DNA from: Doris montereyensis
Taxonomy: Eukaryota; Mollusca; Gastropoda; Nudibranchia; Dorididae
Length of the DNA stretch: 64,000 nucleotides
Reading direction: 5' to 3'
Assembly (NCBI GenBank): GCA_037039925.1
Contig: JAXRKP010000418.1
Span: 163,501 to 227,500 of the forward strand
This document shows positions 1-38,130 of this stretch, piece after piece (the stretch's first letter is position 1; each line of letters begins with the position of its first letter). The translations under genes and the position numbers were made by a program. The notes below the pieces were generated by a model. The model was given only the letters and a program-made list of their open reading frames with translations. It was not told where the DNA came from and did no database searches.

Positions 1-800
1 ATGCTTTCATTTGCGATGATATAATTATGTATGGAAAATCAGAAAGTGACCTTCAGTCGAATATCAATATTATGAACAATGAACTAAATAAGAGAGGAAT
101 GAGAGTGAATGCAAAGAAAACCAAAACAATGCTGGTAACTAGGGAAGCTAAAACAAAATCTTAAATTGGGCAGGGAGAATTTAGAACAAGTTCAAAGCTA
201 CAATTACCCAGGAGTAATGATTAACTCAGAAGGAAAACTAAGAGAAGAAATCAGTCAGAGAATCCAAAAGGTAAGTGCAATATATAACCATCTAGGAAAG
301 ACATTTGTAGGTAAAAGCAAGAATTGTCAACAAAAACCAAAATGGCAGTATACAATACAGTTTATTGTTCTACTCTCCTCTATGGCAGCGAAATCTGGAC
401 CTTAGACAGCAGAGAATAAAGTAGAGTACAGGCAGCTGAAATGAAATATCTAAGAAGAGTAGTAGGGACAAAATAAAAGTGACAAAATCAGAAACACAAC
501 AATAAGAGATCATGCCAAAGCAGATGGCATAAAAACTAAGATAGAAATAAATCACATGAGATGGTTTGGGCATGTAAACAGAATGAAAACAGTGCTAAAG
601 CCCAAGGTAAAAGACCAAAAAGGCAGACCTCAGAGAAGGTGGGAAGAAGTGATAAAAGAGGCATTGAAGAATAGAAAATTAACGTTTTTGGAAGGAAACA
701 GAAAATTCCAGGACAGGGCACCCTGAAGAAAGATCATCTCGGGCATCTGAACCCATACACCAAAAGGTAGAATGGGAACTCATAAAGAAAGAAAAAAAGT
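1..800 (+). mobile_element. RTE-like LINE fragment, RT end to 3' terminus
   Basis: It enters from the window edge in the RT palm region (a degenerate LSFA-DD then YGKSESDLQ and NNELNKRGMRVNAKKTK). It continues through the C-terminal domain (NHLGKTF, TLLYGSE-like, GRPQRRWEEVIKEAL) to a GAAAGAAAG tail. Many stops and frame shifts. The same family recurs at 25911, 34521, 44515 and 60310. Confidence 0.85.
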
Positions 801-1002
801 TAAAGACGTAGTTTATTATCTTCAGATTGTGCTACATCTGAACTAGGATCTTGGAATTTAAACACTTTTCTATCTAATCAGCCGTGTTTTATGTAGGGAA
901 ACTTATTTACCATGGTCAAACCAGTATTGCTATGAAAATTAATAAAAAATTTAGAATGCCTTGCCACATACACTGATGTTGTTACATTATTCTTTCTTTC
1001 TT

Positions 1003-1235
1003 TCTTTATCAGTTCCCATTCTACCTTTCGGTGCATGGGTTCAGATGGGCTCGAGATGATTTTTGACGTCTACTCCTGAGAAGATTAAAATATAATTCGG
1101 TCCTACATTTTCTATTCCTTATCCTTTTTCTTTGTTTCTGTTATAGCCAAAATGCAAGGCAGCAGGAGACTCGTGAAGGGCGGGAGCATCTACTCCCCGT
1201 ACAGGTGCTTACCTGTCCACTGCCCGGCTGTTTAT
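1003..1235 (-). mobile_element. Internally deleted LINE derivative
   Basis: On the minus strand it runs from the LINE 5' terminus (CCGGGCAGTGGACAGG at the 1235 end) through an ORF-proximal segment to the 3' end (CTTTCTTT on the plus strand at 1003). It matches three separated parts of the copy at 60310-63632: about 63558-63632, about 63112-63200 and about 60310-60370. Nearly all coding sequence is gone but both ends are kept. Confidence 0.8.
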
Positions 1236-2720
1236 TCAAACTGCAACATATGCAGTCACAGCAGTCAGAGAGTTAATGATAAGTATTTATAAAAAAATAA
1301 AAACCCCAAATCATTGCAACAAAACGTAGGATAATATCCGGTCAAACATTTAAACCCTTTCAATAGCAACTTATTTATTCATGGGAAACTTTGGCTCCAC
1401 CTTATAATACTTGCATAGAAGCTAATTTCATCTTTCTTTTTAAACTTTTATACTTATAAATATAACATAGTAATGTATGAGGCAAAAACACTGTCATAAT
1501 CTATGGCCAAAGGTGTATGATCCAGTCTCCTGATACTTCGCTTGTCCTTGAAGATTCAACTTTCAATTATTGTCTCTGATTGGTTGATGTCTTCAACTCC
1601 GGAAAATGTGACTAGTCAGAAGATAATACATGTGTATATCTGTAAACCATTATTGTATGTCACTTTGTCGGTTGAAATTTGGTGATGTCACAAAGTAAGG
1701 CTGCTTGAATACATAAGTGACCTGAAAACTTAGATTTAAAGGACAAAAAGCATACAATGCTTTTGTCAAACCCTCTCAATGGTGACTTTTTTTATTCTTA
1801 GAAAATTTGTTCCACCTCATTCTTGCATTATATATACATAATGACATTTTTCTTTTGCAATGTGTAATTTACAGCCATATTCTGAGGTGAAAACCTAGTA
1901 CATTTATATGCTTTATAAATATATATTCTATAGTCTCCCTAAGCTTTGATTCCATTTGGAGATCCAGCTATTAATTCTTGACTCTCATTAGTGCATGGTC
2001 TTTCACCTCCGAAAAAAATTACCACTCAGGAGACAATAAATATAAATCGTCAATGCGTTTTCACTTGGAAGGCTGCTGGAATACATATATCAGACTCGTT
2101 TTAAAAGAGAAAAAAAGCGTACAATGCTTTTTTTAAGAACAGGAATGCTTTTATCAGTCTCTGATTGAAAAGAAAAAAAGAATGATAACAAAAACTATGA
2201 AATTTACTAAGATATAGCAATATCATTTGAGTTTCATAAATATGAAAATTTGCCTAGCCATCGGATGAACAATATTCCCATACAAAAATATCCATAAAGC
2301 TACATGGATCACATCAGATCAAACAATGCAAAGCCAGACCAATCAATTTTGTTATCAAAAAGATGTTGAAGATCTCTGAAAGATCCATCTTGGACTAGTC
2401 AAATATACAATGAGGTTAAAAAGCTACAAGACAGTAAATAATCATGAGTTGAAATTCCAAATGAATTAACTACATCTATTATAGTCAAGACCAAAGAAAG
2501 AAGTATTTCAACTAGAACTGAAAAATAAGTTTTAACCTTTATCTGACCTACAGGAGGAAGATGTTGACTCACAATGATACAAGATCAAAGAGATATTTAC
2601 ATCTACCTATCATACTGCATTAGGGAAAATGAAATTCCAACACAACGAATGGATTGAGTCTCTTGACAAGATAGAGAAAAGGACATTGAAGTTTAGTAAG
2701 CAGTCCTAAACAATACTCAA
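1236..2720. other. Intergenic, no supported feature
   Basis: AT-rich sequence with no ORF of note. Nothing recognised. Confidence 0.5.
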
Positions 2721-2789
2721 ACCAGAGCTAAAAAGAAAAAGCACAGAGAAAATACTCCGCCGCCCATACTTAATCTGAATCTGAATAGA

Positions 2790-2925
2790 TCCATTTCAAT
2801 GTTGGGTCGACTGGAGAGCCAGAATCAAAATTTGCACTGACTAGGAATCAAAGTTGAGCCTCCCGGGTGGGTGGTAGTCAGTACTTGATTCTCTATTAAC
2901 TGAGCTACTGGCGCCTCTCAAGAGT
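2790..2925 (-). mobile_element. tRNA-derived SINE relic
   Basis: The minus strand reads GGCGCCAGTAGCTCAGTTAA, an A-box-like start, then a degenerate B box ending TTTGATTCC about 50 bases on. This tRNA-like order is distinct from the Ser-like SINE family elsewhere in the window. No intact tRNA fold is claimed. Confidence 0.45.
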
Positions 2926-3190
2926 GGGCATGGCATTTGGCTCTCAATTAATTTTGAGGGTCTAAGTGGTAAATTGATTTAATTGCAGCTTTATTTGTGT
3001 GTTTTTGATTCTTAACACTATCAGATACTTCACCTTAAGGTAGGTGAGGACAATTTAACTGCAATTTTAGAAAATTTGGGGACTTTTGCAGTGAATGACC
3101 CATCAGTGTAAGGGAAAAATTGTCTTTGTGAAACCTGGTGCTAGCAGTGACTATTTTCTTTTCTCATTCCCATAAAGTATGGAAAGCGGT

Positions 3191-3540
3191 GATTTTACAA
3201 TATAGAGCGTGTAAACGGAGTGGGTCAAATTTGTACTCGTTTTGACCATTTTCCATCGCTTAGATTTACATTTAGAGGTGGGTCTAATAGGCGTTAAAAT
3301 TATAAGTAAGTGAAGTTTTACCAGTTTGAGCAGATTAAACCCGTGGCACATTAAGGAGAAATCTATTCACGATCCCTTACTAAACCCTAAACGCTCCTCC
3401 CCGCCCCACCATGGTGTGGGGGTATGGGTATTGTGGATATATTTCTTCCGTCCCACTTCTAGAAATGTAGATCTAAGCCGATACAGACAACAAGTGCAAA
3501 TTTGACCCACTTTCTTATACGCCGTTAAACTGTAAAATTA
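3191..3540. repeat. Foldback / inverted-repeat element
   Basis: The left arm 3191-3282 and right arm 3451-3540 are imperfect inverted repeats over about 90 bp. Shared blocks include CAAATTTGACCCACT and the CCCAC-TCT-AATGTA-ATCTAAGC stretch. The spacer is about 168 bp. It could be a foldback transposon or MITE. No coding sequence. Confidence 0.65.
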
Positions 3541-3810
3541 CCGTACCTAAAAAGCTTCTTTTCGATTTCAATCTCCACTCCCACACAAATCCTTCCCAAC
3601 CCAAATGAGATTATAAATGAAAATAAGAACATTTCATTCTATTTATCTGAAATGCAATCTAGATCCAGAGACCTCATATTCAACACCACATCTTTAATTT
3701 CAATAATTAATCCGGCGAACGAACAAATAAGTCAACAATATTAGATCTATTAGCAAGTATTAGCGATGGGCAATCATCTAGAATACTAAGCCTGTGCTCG
3801 GGTGTGAAAA

Positions 3811-3912
3811 ACCAAAAAACGAGACGAAACAAACAGCATAACAATTAAAAAATACATAGCTCGGGAACAAAAACCAAAACGAGACGAAACAAACAGCATA
3901 ACAATAAAAAAA
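3811..3912 (+). repeat. Short tandem duplication, two units
   Basis: The block ACGAGACGAAACAAACAGCA with its AT-rich flank occurs twice, at about 3817 and 3872, about 55 bp apart. Confidence 0.8.
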
Positions 3913-4573
3913 TTAGAGGATAAACTCAAGACCAACATCCTTTTAAATGCAACTAAACATCTAAAAAAAAAAATGAACGATTACTGACATCTTTTAAATC
4001 TGTTGGAGATATTTTGCTAGAAGTTCAGACCCCAACTGAGCCATGGTCCTGGTTTTGTCCTCCATCTTGTGAAATACCGTATATCACATGACATGAGTTT
4101 TAGTTTCGCCCACAGCTATTTTTATTCTGTGGTTTCGTCGACGTAGACTAGATCTATGCACAAGACGTTTTGTCAAGGTCCTATTGTCTTTGAATTCACC
4201 AGGCGTCACATTATTAATCATCACGATTTTTGGCTTAAAATACTTTCGCACACATCAGTCGATAACTTGATTATTGATTACCGTCATCCACGGTGTGGTA
4301 ATGGATCAATATTACTTTAAAAGTAATTAACAACAACAAAAAAACACCAAGAAAAAGCCCGCTTAATGGTAATATTTTAAAAAAAAATCAGGATTACAAA
4401 GTTATCCCCCCCAAAAAAAAAGATGGAACGTAATGATGATTCTTTTTAAAATTAAAAAATGAAACACTTAAAATGTGAACAAAGTGGGCGGAGACAGTGA
4501 GAAAGATAAACACAAGATAGGTGAATGGATTGATAGATAAATACGAGGGATAGAGAAAGAGAAGAGGGGTATG

Positions 4574-4785
<212 letters not shown>

Positions 4786-5870
4786 ATATTCGTGAATTCA
4801 AGTATTCAGAGATTACCATGTGAAGATTGGATACAAGTAGATTCTAGGATTTTATCTTAAAAATAAAGCATTGCCTAGAATGAAAATAAATGGACGAGGA
4901 CGAAATTGAGTAGAACACACACCCCCCCTCCTCCTCCTCTCTCTCTCCTTTTCTCTTTCTCCCTATCTCAGTAAAGGGTTTTAAAAAAAAGATGAGTAAT
5001 GCGATTTAAGGGCTGATAAACATTTATCTATATTTGAAATACATCATAGTTTTAGTCTAGACCTAGATCTAGGGCTATGTACGTAAATCTGTATAGTTTT
5101 TATGCAGGATTTCCGTCGCGTATGGTAGTTACAATTTTTGTCTTGTGAAATACTTACTCTACTGCTTTATCCCTTCAGACACCTTTTCTTAAAATAACTC
5201 TGATTGGTCAGTGTGAAAGCCCTCAACCAACCAACATCGATCTACGATTTAGTTATGGAAGCAGTAACAAAATACACATTTCGTTGCTAACAGTGGTAGT
5301 CCTATTTCCGAAAAGGTCGTAATGTTGTTTCCTGATCAAAATGTCAGCACGGTAGTGTAGACTATATCTCTATATCTGCTGATTTCTTATAAGTTCTGCT
5401 TTGTAGTGACGTAAGAAAGAAGATGGAAACGTTATTCGATCCGACATGTTAAAGGACCCTTCATCAAATATTTGGAGACTCGTGTTCACTGTTCATCAAT
5501 CATCCCGTTATGGCTAGATTCTATTAGATCTATTTGAAGCCAAGGATTCATAAGATTTTCACTTTAGGTCCAGATCTACCTTTTGATATCCTTTTCATGT
5601 CTTTTTTCTCATAAATGGAGTATACTTAATAACACATTTGGTATTTTTCAACGGCGGGAAAGTCATAAGTTATCATAAAATAGATTCTATGACACTGAAC
5701 AGTTAATTTTTCAATCCTATTGGCCATTCCACGGTTATTCTTTGCTTTGGAAATTCTATCTTAGTGGGTTTGGCTTCAGCTTCACTTGTTTCCAACAATG
5801 AATTTATAAACTCACGTGTCTTTTTTGGATAGCTTTCTGAAATCATTTCACAGTTTCTGAGAGGTTAAGT

Positions 5871-33025
<27,155 letters not shown>

Positions 33026-33424
33026 CCCTCTTCAGCCAATTAAATCTCGTTATGTTTTAAGTTTAAAATTATACGGGGAATTGTTGAGTTTGTTACAGAT
33101 TGTTGTGAATTTTTTAATGCCAAGTTTTATCCTCCACAAGAAGCTCTCTTTTAATTGACTCCATGCAGCATTTTCACCACTGTTTATACACACTCACTCA
33201 CACACACACACACACATCACATACACACATACCCACTTACTCATATAAGACATTAAGTTATATTCTTTGCTCCTTTATTGCTGTAGATATTTTTTTCCTC
33301 TTTTGTTTTGTTTTATCTTGTTTTTTTCAATTGAAAACTGAATGCAAAACTTTTTACGAATTATGTCATTGTACATATTGATTTATTTGTAACTTCTGTC
33401 TACTTCTTGAAATTATTTGCAAGT

Positions 33425-33429
<5 letters not shown>

Positions 33430-33483
<54 letters not shown>

Positions 33484-33771
33484 GTGTCGGTGGCCGAGTG
33501 GTTAGGCTGCTGGACTGGGGATCATGAAGTCCGGAGTTCGAATCCTAGTAAAGTCAGGTCCGATGTTGTGTTGCTTGGGAAAGACACTTAATACGCATTT
33601 TCCCCACTCTACCCAGGTGCAAATGGGTACAAGCACTAGCTTGGGAGTAAAAATCCTGCGTCAGACTAGTGTCCTGGCCAGGAAGTGATTATTGTCACTT
33701 GTTCCGCTTCACGCTATAGAGACCGGGATAAGCTCCGGCTCTATAGACCTTAGAGGCCTTGAAGGAACTTA

Positions 33772-33800
<29 letters not shown>
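33430..33800 (+). repeat. (AT)n tract split by a SINE
   Basis: AT repeats at about 33430-33480 and 33774-33800 flank the SINE at 33483-33770, consistent with insertion into one original tract. Confidence 0.9.
33483..33770 (+). mobile_element. tRNA-Ser-like SINE in ATP10 3' UTR
   Basis: GGTGTCGGTGGCCGAGTGGT head with GGAGTTCGAATCC B box; closely similar throughout to the copy at 22941. Probably transcribed as part of the ATP10 3' UTR. Confidence 0.92.
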
Positions 33801-33805
<5 letters not shown>

Positions 33806-34050
33806 TTATGTTTGATATCCAAATTTCATGAATGTTAGCTTTGTTTTTGTAGGTATTGATATAATGTTTTTTTCTCTGTATTGAGGCATAATGTGATAAA
33901 CAAATGATTAACATAAGTACGTTAATTTATTTTTGTTGAGCCATTTCCTCTCATGGTTGTGAAAATGTTTGCTGTGATGGTGTCTAAATGAACACCAACT
34001 ATTTTTTATAGTAATTTTGAATTTACTACCTTCTTAAAACCATTGTTGCT

Positions 34051-34056
34051 AATAAA
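34051..34056 (+). promoter_or_regulatory. Candidate poly(A) signal for ATP10
   Basis: AATAAA about 1.03 kb past the stop, followed about 25 bases later by a T-rich stretch and TTGTTAG. The position is plausible but other AATAAA motifs occur downstream, for example near 37302 and 41831. Confidence 0.35.
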
Positions 34057-34218
34057 ACCACATGACATATTTAAACTTTTTTTGTTAGTAGATTTAAAGC
34101 TCAATGTCATAATATTATTGTGATATTGCCTTTGTATATATTTTTATGTATGGTGCAGCTGTTTGTTTTTTGTTGTAATTTTTACAAATCTTTTTCTTGA
34201 TGAGTGCAGCAATTGAAA

Positions 34219-34377
34219 TACCTATGACTTACTGATAATCCGAGGAAAAGCCTTTTTCCCTCAATGGCCTTATCTGAGATTGCTTCTTCAAATGAACATC
34301 TATAACTTACTGATCATTCCAGGAAAAGGCTTTTGCCATTCCAATGGCCTTATTCTATATCACTTCTTCAGACAACA
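34219..34377 (+). repeat. Tandem duplication, two about 80-bp units
   Basis: CTTACTGATAATCCGAGGAA...AATGGCCTTAT...CTTCTTCA recurs about 80 bp later as CTTACTGATCATTCCAGGAA...AATGGCCTTAT...CTTCTTCA. Imperfect. Confidence 0.8.
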
Positions 34378-34520
34378 AGAACCTGTCTTGTGTCTCTTAA
34401 AGTTATTTCTCTAGAATTTTTCAAAGCGTTTGACTGGGGCTCACTGAAAGTAATGAGAAACAGGGCATTAGGTTTTGTGTATCCTTGCATGTACTAAATT
34501 CTATTGGTTTAATATAATTA

Positions 34521-35130
34521 TTTAGGAGTAACGATTAGCTCAGAGGGAAAATTGAGAGAAGAAATCAGCCTAAGAATCCAAAATGCAATGACAATATATA
34601 ATCATCTAGAAAAAGCATTTATAGGTAAACAAGAATTGTCAACGAAAACCAAAATGACAGTATACAACACAGTTTATTGTCCTACTCTCCTCTATGGCAG
34701 TGAAACCTAGACCTTAAACAGTAGGAATACAGTAGAGTACAAGCAGCTGAAATGAAATATCAAAGAAGAATAGGAGGGAAAACTAAAAGAGGCAAAATCA
34801 GAAATAGAATTATAAGAGATCAAACCAAAACAGATGGCATAAAAGCTATGATAGAATAAATTAACTCAGATGGTTTTGGCATTTAAGCAGAATGAATGAC
34901 AAGAGAATAGCTAAATCAGTATACAGTGCTAAAACCAAAGGTAAAAGACCAAAAGGCAGACCTCAGGGAAAGTGGGAAGAAGATATAACATAAAAGAAGC
35001 ACTAAAGCCCAGAAATGTAACCTTCAAAGAAGGAAACAGAAAATGTCAGGAGAAAGATCATTTTGGGCATCTAAACGCATACGCTGGAAGGTAGATTGGG
35101 AATTGATAAAGAAAGAAAGAGAGATATGTA
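34521..35130 (+). mobile_element. RTE-like LINE 3' fragment
   Basis: From the GGAGTAACGATTAGCTCAGA point through the C-terminal domain (VYNTVYCPTLLYGSET relic, GRPQGKWEEDI relic) to the GATAAAGAAAGAAAGAGA tail. Broken by frame shifts. Confidence 0.9.
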
Positions 35131-37030
35131 AGTCTGTTTGATTTACTAAACAGCAACTCAGGGAGTGTTTATAATCAGTGGAAACAAGGCCAATGGTGTT
35201 TTTTGTTGTTGTTACAACTGGATTGAAGTTAAATTTGCTTTAACGATATTGTCAACCTTTAACGGTGTCATTCAAAATGTTCACTCTGCTGGTTGGAGTG
35301 AGTGTTGCCATTTAAACTGGTTTTTCACGCTGGCTTGAATTCATTAAAGAGTAATTTCAAGACAGAACAAAAGGATAATTCATGATAGAAGACAATACAT
35401 AAAACACGATTATATTTTGTACAGGGATAGGAGGTAGATGTGAAGCTTTTGATGTGTGTGTTTGTGTATGTAAAGGGATATCGTTTCCAGTAATACATAA
35501 TATTTGTAAACAATGTGTGATATTGACAAAGATAACCCACTCACCCGACACACATCCATATGCACACACACGCACACACCAAAGGTTTCATATCTTCCTC
35601 CTCTGTACTTCTAATGTTTTGAGAGAGTATTTTGTTTTGTCGTGTTGTAAAAAAAAAAAAAGATCGTTTCACGTCATTTGACTTAATTTTTTTTCTGTTG
35701 TATATATGTCAAACTGCATTCCAGTGTGGAACCTTTCATGGTAATCTTTCAATTCCAAGTGCCTTTCTGGCCATTGCTTACTTTTCAATTGTGTACAAAA
35801 CTTTATATTCAATGACTGCTATATCTTTGCTACCACTACCACACCTCTATGCTAAGTCAATGATTGAAAGAAGTCATTTAATTTGACTGAGATAAATCAA
35901 AACACCACATTTCTCATTTTGTTTTGACATTTTACAGTTTACATTTCTATGCTTTTTGAGAACCATTTCATTATTGTTGTAACGTGGACCATAAATTTTG
36001 TAAAGAGTTGGGTTGTTTTTTTTTTGCATTATAGATCTAAGTCAACAGATGTTCATGATATTCTGACTGAATCAGTCTGGTTTAATAAATAATCAAACTA
36101 GAAGCAAGGAAATAGAAAATTAGACTAGAATAGTTTTACAATGTTTTGACATATAGCTTGTATTCATTTTCATAAACTGTCTATCCGTTACCGTAGAAAG
36201 TTGGTTATTTTTAATCCAGTGCCAAAGCAAATTGTGTATATACAATGTCATAAAGAAAGGTAACACTCATATTTAATGGGCTTTTTACATAGCGTACAAT
36301 TTGATTTGTCATTATTTATGTCTTCTGATTTGATGATCCAAACCTGACATCTTGATACCAAATTTGATGCATTTAGTGACAGACAATGATGTTTTCGAAA
36401 ATTTAAATCAAATAACATACGTTGAGAAAAATAATCTTGCAAACATTGTAAAGAAGGAAAAAATATGTTGCAGTTGCGCAAAAGAAAGGAAATATTTATT
36501 TTTGTACTTCACATGTTATGATGTGCACCGGCGATAATCATTTAGTATATTTACACACTTTTAATATTTTGAAAGACAATTTTTGGGTAATGAGACATTT
36601 AAAATTGTGTTTTATGAAAAGAGGCTAAGTGAAAAACATCATTTTTGGTATAAAAATAACTGGCAATCATTTTGATTTCAGATTGTATAAAAAATTGACT
36701 AATCCATCACTGTCCTTCAAGTCAGAATAGGTAACTTATGAGTGTAACCTTTCTTTTGGACATGACTGTATATACATTTGTATTTACACAATCATTCACA
36801 TTCATGAAATGATCTGCAAATATTACATAATTGCCATAATCCTTTAAGCATTAATTTTTTTCTCTGACTCTGACACATTCCCCAAGACCCTCATTTGAGG
36901 CACATGCATGCATATTTGTACATCACGTTATTGTAAGACACTGCTTCCTTTGGTTTGTATTATATTTGATTGATGTGTATAATATACTAGTATGAAATCA
37001 ATTGTCTCTGTATCTTTGTATTTTTATGTC
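35131..37030. other. Intergenic, no supported feature
   Basis: AT-rich, with a poly-A run at 35648-35661. No gene, tRNA or repeat that I can support. Confidence 0.4.
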
Positions 37031-37039
37031 AGATAAAAG

Positions 37040-37194
<155 letters not shown>

Positions 37195-37374
37195 GACAGA
37201 CAGACAGACAGCTTGCTTGCTTGTGTAATTGAAACAGACCTTATCTACATTGAATTGTAATCTCAGGGTTTTAATAGATGATATTATCACTATTATATTG
37301 TGAATAAACTTCCACATCATATGGCTATCTCAGGGATCACAAGGTAAAAAAAGAAAACAGCGTAGAGATATTAC

Positions 37375-38130
37375 CTCCCTCCTCTCAATCAGCTTAAGGG
37401 GAGGAGCGGGTTCTGAAAGCCATTTTGAAAACCCATAGAGCAAGCCAACTAGGACCTCGATTTTTGAGTTCTACACATCTAAATTAAGGGAGAAAATATG
37501 AGAAACTGAAATTTTTTGGGTGTTGCCATGGCAACGCCACCATATTGGATTTATATAACATGCATTTTCAAAATGTAAAAATGTGCATCAATTATTTTGG
37601 GATGTATCTCAAAATTGCTACATTCCTTCATTTACATCTATAAAACAAAAGGATGCATGGGTTTGACGAATCTATCAAACTTTTAGTTTTATGGTGTGTT
37701 GAAAGTTGCATATAAAATGTTTACAATTTACAGCAATTTAATTCATTTTTGGAAAGTATACAAAATAACATCTGACGCATGCACACTTTTATTCCATGCA
37801 TCAACAGCAAGGTTTGTGCCAAATTTCAAGTCAATCAGATAAAAAATGCGAGCTAAGTTAGAAAAGAACGTTCCAAAAATGACATTTTGAGATATTTGTA
37901 TTTTTCTCTTATTTTCTGTTATTTGAATACATTTTTCTCCCATAAACCTTAGGAAAGAGCAGGATAATACTTTGAATCATCATAAAACCTTGAGAGGCTC
38001 TCAACTACTTCTTATTGATACTGTTTCAAATGCACCAGCACCTTTTTAATCATTTTGAGATGGTGCCTTTTGATAATACGTGCGCGGAATATGTTCTGTA
38101 ACTTCCGGCCGATCTAAGGCAATATCCATA
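37375..38130 (+). repeat. Dispersed repeat, copy 1, with RFX-like palindrome
   Basis: Begins near TTAAGGGGAGGAGCGGG and ends near CGATCTAAGGCAATATCC. It shares the same order of blocks with 41083-41620, including GTTGCCATGGCAAC (37522-37535). Family unknown, no ORF. Confidence 0.7.

Larger units (their letters stand above)
33026..34060 (+). other. ATP10 3' UTR (probable)
   Basis: Non-coding, AT-rich. It holds a (CA)n stretch near 33196-33214, an (AT)n tract split by a SINE (33430-33800), and an AATAAA at 34051-34056. The extent is inferred, and later AATAAA motifs exist. Confidence 0.5.

Noticed and set aside
36248..36537. 77-aa Cys-containing minus-strand ORF as a small zinc-binding protein
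   Set aside because: Cys spacing fits no finger pattern, no splice or poly(A) support, and an overlapping ORF on the other strand has equal length.
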